Origin: ZC4RG42 sp003242425 | Lineage (GTDB): Bacteria; Pseudomonadota; Gammaproteobacteria; Burkholderiales; SG8-39 | Direction of reading: 5' to 3' | DNA: 64,000 bases | Assembly (NCBI GenBank): GCA_937907425.1 | Contig: CALCIE010000065.1 | Coordinates: 1 to 64,000, forward strand | Shown here: positions 53,583 to 61,475 of the stretch, piece by piece | Layout of the letters: each line of letters opens with the position of its first letter | How positions within the stretch are numbered: position 1 is the stretch's first letter | Position numbers and translations under genes: made by a program | Notes under the pieces: generated by a model | Seen by the model: the letters and a program-made list of their open reading frames with translations, nothing else | Databases searched by the model: none | Told to the model about the DNA's origin: nothing

Positions 53583-53615
53583 CACAAATGACAAGGCGGC
53601 GCACAAATGACAAGG
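53583..53615. repeat. Tandem 14-base repeat CACAAATGACAAGG
   Basis: Two exact copies at 53583-53596 and 53602-53615 (19-base period). On the minus strand they read CCTTGTCATTTGTG. The second copy overlaps the base of the efp terminator stem. It could be a pair of binding sites, or a duplicated terminator tail. Confidence 0.6.
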
Positions 53616-53633
53616 GGCCCGCGCGGGGCCCCT
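53604..53633 (-). terminator. Terminator after efp
   Basis: On the minus strand an 8-bp perfect stem (53633-53626 with 53620-53613, five-base loop) is followed by TTGTCATTTGT, a broken U-rich tail. It lies about 25 bases after the efp stop. Weaker tail than the other terminators in the window. Confidence 0.6.
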
Positions 53634-53657
53634 CGTATGCGGACGGCGGGAAACCGC

Positions 53658-54221
53658 TCAGTTCGCGTTGGCGCGGCGGCGGTATTCGCCCGTGCGGGTG
53701 TCGATCTCGATCATGTCGCCGGTTTCGCAGAACAGCGGCACCTGAACCTCGAAGCCGGTGGCAAGCTTCGCCGGCTTCAGCACTTTGCCGGTGGTATCGC
53801 CGCGCACCGCCGGTTCGGTATAGGCGATCTGGCGCACCACCGTCTGCGGCAGCTCGACCGAGATCGCCCTGCCGTTGAAGAACACCACCTCGCATTGCAT
53901 GCCGTCTTCGAGGTAGTTCAGGGCGTCGCCCATGTTGTCCTTCTCGACCTCGTACTGGTTGTACTCACTGTCCATGAACACGTACATGGGATCGGCGTAG
54001 TACGAGTACGTCACTTCCTTGCGGTCGAGGATCACCACGTCGAACTTCTCGTCCGCGCGGTACACGCTTTCGCTGACGGAACCGGTGAGCAGGTTCTTCA
54101 GCTTCATTTTCACGACCGAAGCGTTGCGGCCGGATTTGTTGAACTCGGCCTTCTGCACCACCATCGGGTCCTTGCCGAGCATGACGACGTTGCCTACGCG
54201 TAATTCCTGAGCTTGTTTCAT
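53658..54221 (-). CDS. efp: Elongation factor P (Arg32 type)
   Basis: 187-residue translation factor that relieves ribosome stalling at proline runs. Domain I ends with FNKSGRNASVVKMKLKNLLTG; the tip residue is Arg32, the type that is rhamnosylated by EarP rather than modified with lysine. OB domains II and III are complete through GDMIEIDTRTGEYRRRA. The start at 54221 has a weak ribosome binding site. EarP is encoded upstream, 82 bases away, in the same direction. Confidence 0.96.
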   Translation of the reverse strand: MKQAQELRVGNVVMLGKDPMVVQKAEFNKSGRNASVVKMKLKNLLTGSVSESVYRADEKFDVVILDRKEVTYSYYADPMYVFMDSEYNQYEVEKDNMGDALNYLEDGMQCEVVFFNGRAISVELPQTVVRQIAYTEPAVRGDTTGKVLKPAKLATGFEVQVPLFCETGDMIEIDTRTGEYRRRANAN

Positions 54222-54303
54222 AGCTGCCTGATCTTCCCTGCCGGCGGGGCGCCGCCCTGCGGGGGAGCCGCACCGAAAATTGTCCCGCGATTGGAAAAGC
54301 TGC

Positions 54304-55446
54304 TTATTTTACTTGCGCTTGCACGAACTTGACCAGTTCGGCGGCCAATTCGGGCCCCTGTTCGCGCAATACTGCCCAGCGTTCGGCGTGCTGCCGGGCC
54401 GCTTCCCATTGCGCGCTCCAGGCCTGCCACGCGCTGCCGGCGTCGGGGGCACCGTGCACCCCGTTCCAGGCGGCATGCAGCGCGCGCGTCGCCCGGGCGA
54501 GCCCCGCCGGCATGCCGGCGCAATAGCGTTCGAGGAAGGCCTCCAGCTTGGCGAAATGGGCGCCGCCCTCCTGCGGATAGATGTGCCAGACGAGGGGCCG
54601 CGCCGCCCATTGCGCGCGCACGAAAGAATCCTCGCCGCGCACCAGATTGAGATCGCAGGCCCAGAGCAGGCGGTCGTAGTCCGGCTGATCGCTGAAAGGC
54701 AGCACCGCCACGCCCAGCCGCCCGCGCGCGAAGCGCTGCCCCGCGCGGACCTCGCCGCATTCGAAATACGCCGCCACCCGGCGCAGGATCGCGCCTTCCG
54801 GCACGAGGCAGGTCACCAGCGCCTCGCCTTCCGCCCAGGCGTCGAACAGCGGCGCAAGGGCCGGGTTGTCGTAGCAGAACAGCGAGACACGCCGCTCGCC
54901 CGGCGCGGGCGCAGGCAGGCCGAGTTTCGCCCAGAGCGCGCGCTGTTGCGCGGCGTCGTTCTGAAAGGCTGTGCGTCGCTCGCCCAGATCGCGCTCGCGC
55001 AGCAACCCGCCCGTGCCCGCCTCGAAACCCGGAAAGAAAAAGTGTTTCACCAGCGGCAGCCGCGGATGGGGCGACGGCAGGCCGTGGCAGCCGCGCACCC
55101 AGTCCTCCGCGCTCAGGTATTCGAGATTGATCCACACCGGCGGCCGGGCTTTGCGCGCCATCGCCTCCACATAGGCGGGCGGCAACTGACAGCCGAAGGC
55201 CTCGATCACCACTTCGCCGGGCTCGATGCCGGGAAAAGGATCGCGCCAGGCTCGCACCTCGACCCCTTCGCGCAGCTGCACCGCCGCTTCCGGGTCCGCG
55301 CCCTGGTCCAGGCGGGCGTAGGCGTGCAGGTCGTCGATCCAGAGGCGCACCGGCACGCCGTGCTCCGCGCGCAGGCTGCGCGCCAGGCGCCAGGACACCC
55401 CGACGTCGCCGAAGTTGTCCACCACCGAACAGAACAGATCCCACAT
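54304..55446 (-). CDS. earP: EF-P arginine rhamnosyltransferase EarP
   Basis: 380-residue GT-B-type glycosyltransferase (DUF2331 family) that transfers rhamnose to Arg32 of EF-P. N-terminal MWDLFCSVVDNFGDVGVSWRLARSL includes the catalytic Asp region; LPFSDQPDYDRLLWACDLNLVRGEDSFVRAQWAARPLVWHIYPQEGGAH is the dTDP-rhamnose site. Start at 55446 agrees with the usual EarP N-terminus. Forms the earP-efp pair. Confidence 0.95.
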   Translation of the reverse strand: MWDLFCSVVDNFGDVGVSWRLARSLRAEHGVPVRLWIDDLHAYARLDQGADPEAAVQLREGVEVRAWRDPFPGIEPGEVVIEAFGCQLPPAYVEAMARKARPPVWINLEYLSAEDWVRGCHGLPSPHPRLPLVKHFFFPGFEAGTGGLLRERDLGERRTAFQNDAAQQRALWAKLGLPAPAPGERRVSLFCYDNPALAPLFDAWAEGEALVTCLVPEGAILRRVAAYFECGEVRAGQRFARGRLGVAVLPFSDQPDYDRLLWACDLNLVRGEDSFVRAQWAARPLVWHIYPQEGGAHFAKLEAFLERYCAGMPAGLARATRALHAAWNGVHGAPDAGSAWQAWSAQWEAARQHAERWAVLREQGPELAAELVKFVQAQVK

Positions 55447-55801
55447 AACGCGGAGCCTAAGGCGGCCCGCCGGGAAACTCAAACGCCGCGGCATGGGCGT
55501 TGCATCGCAGCCGCCATGTTTTCCGCAGCCGACCGCTGAACGTTTTTCCGAACCGATTGATGCTTCAAACCGCGCCGATCCGGCTTCCACGGCAGAAAAC
55601 AAGCTCCACTGGCGCCGGATGTCCGGCCGAACGCCCGGCACGAAAGCCTCGTGGCAGCCGTCGTCGCGCACCGCCCCTTCCCCGGTGTGCGGCGTGCATG
55701 CACGCCTTTAACCGTTTCCGCACGATGCGCCGCGTCGCGCCGGCCCGCCATGGCCCTGCACCGTGCGCAAAGCCGCCGGCCGGCCTGGAAGGATGCGAAC
55801 C
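55447..55801. other. Divergent intergenic region with a 16-base palindrome
   Basis: 355 bases between earP and the KaiC-like gene. It contains a perfect palindrome GGCGTGCATGCACGCC (55691-55706) about 95 bases before the KaiC-like start. No RNA gene or credible frame was recognised. Confidence 0.5.
55691..55706. promoter_or_regulatory. 16-base perfect palindrome upstream of the KaiC-like gene
   Basis: GGCGTGCATGCACGCC, fully self-complementary. A candidate binding site for a dimeric regulator of the KaiC-like/receiver pair. Regulator unknown. Confidence 0.45.
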
Positions 55802-57232
55802 ATGAAGCGAAGCAGCGATCCGTCATCGCGTGTGCCGACCGGCATCCCCGGCCTCGACCCGGTCCTCGGCGGCGGACTGGTGCTGCCCGGCATGTACATG
55901 CTCGAAGGGCCGCCCGGTGCCGGCAAGACCATCCTCTCGGCGCAGCTCGGTTTCAGGCTCGCGCGCGCGGGACATAAAGCCATCTATCTCAGCCTGATCG
56001 CCGAATCGCACGGCAAGCTGTTGCAGAACCTGCGCGGCTTCGAGTTCTTCGACGACAAGCTCGTACCCGAGCGCTTCGTGCTGATGAGCGGCTACCAGGA
56101 GCTGAAGAGCGCCGGGCTGGCCGGGCTGCTGCAGTTCATCGCCCAGGCCCTGGCCGAACACCGGCCCGCCCTGCTGGTCATCGACGGCTACAGCAGCCTG
56201 CACATGCTCGCGCCCCGTCCCAGCGCCACGGCGGAATTCGTCTACGAGCTGAATACGCTCATCACCACTGCGAAATGCCTGTGCGTGCTGATCGCGCCGC
56301 AGGAGAACGGCCATTGGGCTGAGAAGAACCTGGTCGACGGCCTGATCGAGCTGTACCGGCAGCCGAGCGGCATGCGCAGCGTACGCGAACTGGAGGTTCA
56401 CAAGATGCGCGCCGCCGCGCAGATCGAAGGCCGTCATGCCTTCCTCATCGATTCCAGCGGCATACGGGTGTTCCCGCGCCTGGAGGCGAGCGTGCCGTTC
56501 CGGCATACGCCGCCGGTCTACGAGGACGAACGCGCCGCCTTCGGGGTGCCGGGCCTGGACGGGATGCTGTACGGCGGCGTGCTGCGCGGCAGCGTCACCT
56601 GCGTGTCCGGCCCGCCGGGCGCCGGCAAGACCATCGCCTGCCTGCATTTCCTCGATGAAGGCGCACGGCACGGCGAGCCGGGCCTGTACTTCGGCTTCTA
56701 CGAGGCGCCCACGCATCTGCTCGCCAAGGCGCGCAACCTCGGCATGAAGCTCGAAGAGGCCTACCAGGCCGGCACCTTCGCCGTCGTCTGGCAGCCGGCG
56801 CTGGAATGCGGACTCGACCAACTGGCGGCGCAACTGCTCGAAGACGTGCAACGGCGTCAGGTGCGGCGCGTGGTGATCGACGGCCTGGAGGGCTTCGTGC
56901 AGAGTGCGATCCGGCCCGAACGGATCAGCACCTTCTTCAATGCGCTCGTGGGCGAACTGCGCCGGCTGCACGCGACCACGCTCTACACCGAGGAGAGCAC
57001 GCTGTTCGCGCTTCCTGCGGGCGCTTCCACCCTGTCGAGCCCGGCGATCGTCGGCAACCACATCGTCCTGGGTTATGTACAGCACGAAGCGCACATGCGC
57101 CGCACCATCGCCGTGCTCAAGCAGCGCCAGAGCGCGCACGACCAGGACCTCAGGGAATGCTGGATCGAAGACAAGGGACTGCGCGTCGCGCCCGACAGCG
57201 GCAGCGCGCAAGCCTTCCTGGCGGGATCATGA
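55802..57232 (+). CDS. KaiC-like double-domain RecA ATPase
   Basis: 476 residues with two KaiC-type domains, each with a Walker A GPPGAGKT (36-43 and 270-277) and the Glu-containing strand after it (LIAES, FYEAP). Domain starts are VPTGIPGLDPVLGGGLVLPG and FGVPGLDGMLYGGVLRGS. Relatives of circadian KaiC without KaiA/KaiB are widespread; they often act in stress or c-di-GMP/phosphorelay signalling. An autophosphorylation Ser-Thr pair is not obvious. Start chosen at ATG 55802 (a second ATG at 55793). The downstream receiver gene overlaps by four bases. Confidence 0.85.
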   Translation: MKRSSDPSSRVPTGIPGLDPVLGGGLVLPGMYMLEGPPGAGKTILSAQLGFRLARAGHKAIYLSLIAESHGKLLQNLRGFEFFDDKLVPERFVLMSGYQELKSAGLAGLLQFIAQALAEHRPALLVIDGYSSLHMLAPRPSATAEFVYELNTLITTAKCLCVLIAPQENGHWAEKNLVDGLIELYRQPSGMRSVRELEVHKMRAAAQIEGRHAFLIDSSGIRVFPRLEASVPFRHTPPVYEDERAAFGVPGLDGMLYGGVLRGSVTCVSGPPGAGKTIACLHFLDEGARHGEPGLYFGFYEAPTHLLAKARNLGMKLEEAYQAGTFAVVWQPALECGLDQLAAQLLEDVQRRQVRRVVIDGLEGFVQSAIRPERISTFFNALVGELRRLHATTLYTEESTLFALPAGASTLSSPAIVGNHIVLGYVQHEAHMRRTIAVLKQRQSAHDQDLRECWIEDKGLRVAPDSGSAQAFLAGS

Positions 57233-57600
57233 TGGCGACGCAGGCGAAAAGCATCCTGGTGGTGGACGACGAGTTCGACGTGCGCGCCATCATGGAGCTG
57301 ATCCTGGGCATGCAGAACTACGACGTCCTCACCACGCCCAGCGCCCTGCTCGCGCTCGAGAAACTGCAGCAGGAACAGCCGGCGCTGATCATCACCGACT
57401 GGATGATGCCGATCATGGACGGCGTCGAGTTCTGCAAACAGGTGCGCATGCACCCGCAATGGCGCGAAGTGCCGATCATCATGATGAGCGCCGCCAACGA
57501 ACCGGCCGACCGCAACCAGGGGCTGTGGAACGCCTATCTCCACAAGCCGCTGGACATGGACGAGCTGCTGCAGACGGTCGCGCAGACGCTCGGCGAATAG
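57229..57600 (+). CDS. CheY-like response regulator paired with the KaiC-like ATPase
   Basis: 123-residue single receiver domain: acidic pocket Asp13-Asp14, phospho-acceptor Asp57 (LIITDWMMPIMDG), Ser in IMMSAANE and Lys in LHKPL. The ATG overlaps the stop of the KaiC-like gene (ATGA), implying co-expression. The pairing of KaiC-like protein with a receiver recalls KaiC-linked two-component outputs; the kinase is not here. Confidence 0.9.
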   Translation: MMATQAKSILVVDDEFDVRAIMELILGMQNYDVLTTPSALLALEKLQQEQPALIITDWMMPIMDGVEFCKQVRMHPQWREVPIIMMSAANEPADRNQGLWNAYLHKPLDMDELLQTVAQTLGE

Positions 57601-57606
57601 GCGCGC

Positions 57607-59349
57607 TCAGGTGCGCCGCGTGGGCACCGCGGCCGAGCCCGAATGCCCGGCGGCAGGCACGGTATAGCGTTCTTCGATGGCCTCGCGGATGCGCGTGCGG
57701 CTCTCCTGCGGCGACAGGCCCGCGTCCGCCTCGATGTCGCGCACCTGGTCGGCGAGTTGTTCGTCCTTCACGCAGTCGCGCAGCCAGCGCGAATAGTCGC
57801 CCCGGCGCAGATGATGCGTCCAGGTGTCGTCGTCCACGCCTTCGGCGAGCTGGGAGAACAGCACGAGGTTCTGCGCCCGTAGATTGAGCTTTGCCTCCGG
57901 GCCGCGGAAATAGAAGCTGCGGTCGGGCGGCAGCTCGCCTTCGGCGTACTTGCGCCGGTGGCGGCGGCGCTCGCTCCGGCCGGGTTCGACCGCGATGACG
58001 AAAGGCGGCGTGGGCTCGCCGCGGAACCACAGCAAGGCCTGCCCGGGTTCCAGCTCCAGCGGCTGCGCGGCAGGCGGCTCGGCCCCCGCCGCGCGTGCGA
58101 AGTTGCCGAGCGTTTCGCAGGGCTCTTCACCGAGCGCGGCGACCACATCCACGCCGCGCAGCACCTCCGGCGCCACCCAGTCCGGATGCACGGTGACGTA
58201 GATCATCGAACTGAGTCCCTCCCCCAGCATCGACGAGGCCGCTTCCCAATCGGTAGGCAGCAGGTGATGCGTCTCGTCGACCAGGATCCAATGCGGACGG
58301 CCGGTCTTGGAGCGCAGCTCCTGCAGGCGCGGCAGCAGGCCGAGGAAGAAGTCCGGGCGGTCCTGCAAGGGCAGGCCGACGAGGTTCACGACCACGTTGG
58401 TCTGCGGCTTCTCGAGCGCGGTCAGCACTTCGTTCGCCGAAGGCCCGTGATCGTTGTCGCCGAACACGATCGCGTCCTCGAAGCCTTCGTAGTCGCCCTC
58501 GGGATCGATGACGCAGAACTGGTAGCCCTGCTTGCACAGCCGTTCCAGCACGCCGCTGGCGAACGTCGATTTGCCGCTGCCCGAGGAGCCGGCAACGAGC
58601 AGGTTGTGCCACGCCGGTGCGATGTAAACCGGCTCGCCGCCGCGCCGGCCGAGCAGCAACCGCCGTCTGCGGAGCGCCGCGCCGCGCAGGTCGTCCTCCA
58701 CCAGCCGGCGGACGATCTCCGCCACGCCTCCGCCGTGCGGCATGGCGGTCACGAGATCCGCTTCGCGTTTGAGCATCGGCACCGCGTTGGCGACCGCGAC
58801 GCCGCACTCGCAGCAATCGAGCAGCGCGTGGTCGTTCTCGGCATCGCCGATCGCCACCACGTTGTGGGGGGACAGCTTCATGTGCTCGAGCGCCGCGGCG
58901 AGGCCCGATGCCTTGTTGACGCCCGGCGGCAGCACCATCACCGCGCCCTTGTTGAAGATGAGCTGCAGTTCCAGGCCCAGCTCGCGGACGGTCTCGATCA
59001 CCGTGACCTCGTGCGGGGTGACGGTGGCGACGATCGACGCGCCGATCTGCAGGGGCACGCCCTTGCGCTCGAGCGCCTGCACGAATTCGGGCGGCGGCGC
59101 TTCGCCGAGTACGATGCGTTCGCGCGTGCCCGGCCGGTAAAGCAGCGCGCCGTTCTCCGCCACCACCCAGTCGAACAGATCGATCTCGGGAAACACCTCG
59201 AGCAGCTCGTTCAACTCGCGGCCGGTGACGAGCAGCAGTTTGCGTCCGGTCGCGGCCGCCTGTTTGAGCGCTTCGAGCGTGTCCGGCGCCACCTTCCCCG
59301 CGTGGGCGAGCGTGCCGTCGTAATCGATCGCCAGGGCCAGATAGCGCAT
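57607..59349 (-). CDS. Fusion of a HAD phosphatase with a HerA-type P-loop ATPase
   Basis: 580 residues. About 1-220 is a Cof-type (HAD-IIB) phosphatase: motif I DYDGT (9-13), motif II VTGRE, motif III Lys in GVNKASGL, motif IV GDAENDHALLD (168-178). About 240-470 is a P-loop ATPase with Walker A GSSGSGKS (254-261) and Walker B WILVDE (354-359), resembling HerA/VirB4/DUF87 domains. About 480-580 is a helical region with FYFRGPEAKLNLRAQNLVLFSQLAEG and DYSRWLRDCVKDEQLADQVRDIE. Reaction and substrate are unknown. Its stop codon is seven bases after the receiver gene on the other strand. Confidence 0.82.
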   Translation of the reverse strand: MRYLALAIDYDGTLAHAGKVAPDTLEALKQAAATGRKLLLVTGRELNELLEVFPEIDLFDWVVAENGALLYRPGTRERIVLGEAPPPEFVQALERKGVPLQIGASIVATVTPHEVTVIETVRELGLELQLIFNKGAVMVLPPGVNKASGLAAALEHMKLSPHNVVAIGDAENDHALLDCCECGVAVANAVPMLKREADLVTAMPHGGGVAEIVRRLVEDDLRGAALRRRRLLLGRRGGEPVYIAPAWHNLLVAGSSGSGKSTFASGVLERLCKQGYQFCVIDPEGDYEGFEDAIVFGDNDHGPSANEVLTALEKPQTNVVVNLVGLPLQDRPDFFLGLLPRLQELRSKTGRPHWILVDETHHLLPTDWEAASSMLGEGLSSMIYVTVHPDWVAPEVLRGVDVVAALGEEPCETLGNFARAAGAEPPAAQPLELEPGQALLWFRGEPTPPFVIAVEPGRSERRRHRRKYAEGELPPDRSFYFRGPEAKLNLRAQNLVLFSQLAEGVDDDTWTHHLRRGDYSRWLRDCVKDEQLADQVRDIEADAGLSPQESRTRIREAIEERYTVPAAGHSGSAAVPTRRT

Positions 59350-59407
59350 GGGGGAACGAGGAAGGGAATCTGCCTCCCCGGGTGCAAGTGCCGCACCCGC
59401 GGCGCAC

Positions 59408-59529
59408 AGAAAAACGGGCGCCCCGATGCGGGGGCGCCCGAAACTTCCCTAAGGAGGAGGAAGACGGGATGGCGCACAAACCGACGGGGAGGAGGAGGGA
59501 GGAGAGATCCGGCTTGCATGCATCCCGTC
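59408..59529 (-). ncRNA. Predicted small RNA 3 (or 3' UTR element) with CCUCCUCCUU loops
   Basis: On the minus strand: a 9-bp stem GACGGGATG (59529-59521) with CATCCCGTC (59471-59463) closes a loop holding a C/U tract (59507-59485); a 5-bp hairpin (59463-59444) presents TCCTCCTTA in its loop, the sequence of the 3' end of 16S rRNA; then a 10-bp terminator stem (59440-59431 with 59424-59415) and TTTTT. The integrase stop is 80 bases upstream, so it may be cut from that transcript. A TAGCAT hexamer (59540-59535) would place a start near 59528, but no good -35 is seen. The 5' end is uncertain. Confidence 0.55.
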
Positions 59530-59608
59530 CACGCATGCTACGGGTCCGGCCGGGCGCGCTGTAGATGCGCCCGTCCGATTCGGATGTAGGACGCCTCCTA
59601 CCCTGCCT

Positions 59609-60787
59609 TCAGCCTTCGCGCGGTTCGCCGAGCCGGAAGCGCAGCCGGTTCACCGCCGCCGCCAGTACGGCGAGCGGCATCTCCTGCCGGCTGCGGCGCG
59701 TCCGGCGCCCGACCAGCGCCTCGAACACCGCTTCCTCGACCCCGGCTTCGCGGCAGGCTTCGGCAAAGGTGTGACGGAAGGAATCGAAGGTCTTGCGCCG
59801 GTCGCGGATGCCCACCGCGCCGCGCAGATAGCGGGCGAACCACTTCGACCAGTTGCCCGTGGGCTTGCCCTTGTTGTCCGGGCGCAATTCCGGAAACAGC
59901 CGCTGCTCCCCTGCCCTGCGCTGCATCTCCACGAACTGCAGGAAACCGAGGCGGATGAGGTCCGGATGGATGGGCACCGGCCGGCGCTCCGGTTCGCCCT
60001 TGCGCGTGTGCTCGGTGAGCATGTCGAGATACTTCACGCCCTCGGCCTCCCGGACGTCCTCCACCCGCAGGACGCCGATCTCGCCCTGCCGCGCACCGGT
60101 GTAGAGGGCGAGCAACGGCAGCCAGTAGGCCGCCGCTCCGGCGCCCGCGACGGGCCGTTCGCCCTGGGCGTATACCGGCGAGGCGAAAATCGCCAGCAGT
60201 TCCTCGGGCGTGAACTCCACGCGCGGCCTGCGCCCGGGGCGCGCACCTTCGACGGTTATACCGCGCGCGGGATTGCGCGCGATCAGGCCGTCCTCGACCG
60301 CGAGTTGCAGCATGGCGGCGATAGCGCCGAGCTGTTTCTTGACCGTGCCGGCCGAAAGCCCTTCCGCGACCATCGCGTCGCGCATCGCCTCGATGTGACG
60401 CGGTTCGATCGCCTCGACCGCAAGACCGGGATGCAGGCTCACGAAACGGCTCGTGGCCTTGGCGAAGTCGTAAACGGTGGTGCGCGGCCGTTTCGCGCGT
60501 GCGTTCCAGCGCTCGAACAGGGCGCGCATGGCGCCTTCGGCCGCCGCATCCGGCGGCAAGGGCTTCACGCCGCGCGCCGCGCGTTCGGCTTCGCGCAGCC
60601 GGGCGAATTCCTCCTCCAGCCGCTGCGCTTCCAGGCGCGCGAGCCGCTGCGCCTCCAGCACATCGCGCGTGCCGAGCGACTTGCGCACTTCGTCGGTACC
60701 GAAATGCGCCCGCAGGGCTGCGGGGATTTTTTTGCGGAAGTAGTAGACCTCTCCTCGACGGAACAGAAACTTCGCGTCTGCTGCCAT
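59609..60787 (-). CDS. Phage-type integrase relative lacking the catalytic tyrosine
   Basis: 392 residues. N-terminal DUF6538-type region (FLFRRGEVYYFRKKIPAALRAHFGT), core-binding region (about 90-185) and tyrosine-recombinase catalytic domain with Arg233 (YTGARQGEIG) and a second Arg-His pair (SFRHTF, 338-339). Where the family has a Gly-His box and the nucleophile Tyr, the sequence reads VGRRTRRSRQEM and no Tyr occurs after residue 320, so a normal recombinase reaction is unlikely unless the end was miscalled. The closing VLAAAVNRLRF is family-like, so about ten residues seem to be lost. Confidence 0.83.
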   Translation of the reverse strand: MAADAKFLFRRGEVYYFRKKIPAALRAHFGTDEVRKSLGTRDVLEAQRLARLEAQRLEEEFARLREAERAARGVKPLPPDAAAEGAMRALFERWNARAKRPRTTVYDFAKATSRFVSLHPGLAVEAIEPRHIEAMRDAMVAEGLSAGTVKKQLGAIAAMLQLAVEDGLIARNPARGITVEGARPGRRPRVEFTPEELLAIFASPVYAQGERPVAGAGAAAYWLPLLALYTGARQGEIGVLRVEDVREAEGVKYLDMLTEHTRKGEPERRPVPIHPDLIRLGFLQFVEMQRRAGEQRLFPELRPDNKGKPTGNWSKWFARYLRGAVGIRDRRKTFDSFRHTFAEACREAGVEEAVFEALVGRRTRRSRQEMPLAVLAAAVNRLRFRLGEPREG

Positions 60788-60910
60788 GGCGCGATTCTAG
60801 CCCCACCCCGCCCGGTGTACCAGATTCCACACCTATTGCATTGATCCGCTTCGAAAATGATCCGGCGCCCGGCTTTCTGATCAATGGCGTCCCGTGCGTC
60901 CGGCCGGGTC

Positions 60911-60937
60911 AAGAAAAAGGCTGGGAATCCCGGCCTT
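60911..60937 (-). terminator. Terminator of the terC-usp operon
   Basis: On the minus strand a 10-base stem (60937-60928 with 60926-60917) with one C-A mismatch and a tight loop is followed by TTTTTCTT. It lies about 20 bases after the usp stop. Confidence 0.75.
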
Positions 60938-60958
60938 GCTGCTACGCCTTGCGCGAGC

Positions 60959-61459
60959 TCATTCGCTGGCGAGCCACACCACTGCCAGGCCGCCCGCGAG
61001 CCCTGCGGGCAGGCCCACACGTTCGGCCCAGCCGCGACGGCCGCCGCTCACGGACTGGACCGGCACGGGCGTCAGTTTGATGAGTTGATCGACCAGCCGT
61101 CCCCTCCAGCCCAACCCCGCCGCGGGCTGTGCGCCGATGACGATGCGGTCGGGACTTTCGCGCCTGGCGAACCCGGCGATCGCCGCCGCGATGTGACCGC
61201 GTGCCATATGCGTGCTGCAAGGAATGCCGGCGCTGCGCACGCGACGCGCCGCGACGGCCATGGCCGCACGGGCGCGGTCCAGACGCATCGCTTCGCACGC
61301 GCCCGCCCCGACGAAGCGGCTGACGTGGCGCGTCATGAGGGGTTGCACATTGAGCAGTTGAATCGAGGCATGGCCATGTTCCAGCGCATCGCGGATCGCC
61401 GCGTCCACCGCCTTCAGTGCACATTCGGAACCGTTGACCGGTACGAGGATTTTCAACAT
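60959..61459 (-). CDS. Universal stress protein UspA domain with C-terminal membrane helix
   Basis: 166 residues. UspA fold starts MLKILVPVNGSECALKAVDAAIRDA (ATP-binding half of the fold) and ends VIGAQPAAGLGWRGRLVDQLIKLTPVPVQSV, the usual late motif G(2)xG(9)G(S/T) being loosely kept. A hydrophobic C-terminal segment (about residues 150-165) may anchor it to the membrane, which is unusual. 16 bases after terC in the same operon, so it may be governed by the manganese riboswitch upstream. Confidence 0.85.
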   Translation of the reverse strand: MLKILVPVNGSECALKAVDAAIRDALEHGHASIQLLNVQPLMTRHVSRFVGAGACEAMRLDRARAAMAVAARRVRSAGIPCSTHMARGHIAAAIAGFARRESPDRIVIGAQPAAGLGWRGRLVDQLIKLTPVPVQSVSGGRRGWAERVGLPAGLAGGLAVVWLASE

Positions 61460-61475
61460 GACAGGGCTCCTTGCG

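Noticed and set aside
59469..59564. 31-codon plus-strand frame behind a perfect TAAGGAGG
   Set aside because: Tempting as a small gene, but the region's terminator faces the other way and the peptide is Arg-rich and unlike a protein. The SD-like sequence is better explained as the complement of the CCUCC tracts of the minus-strand RNA. Kept as an alternative in the finding.
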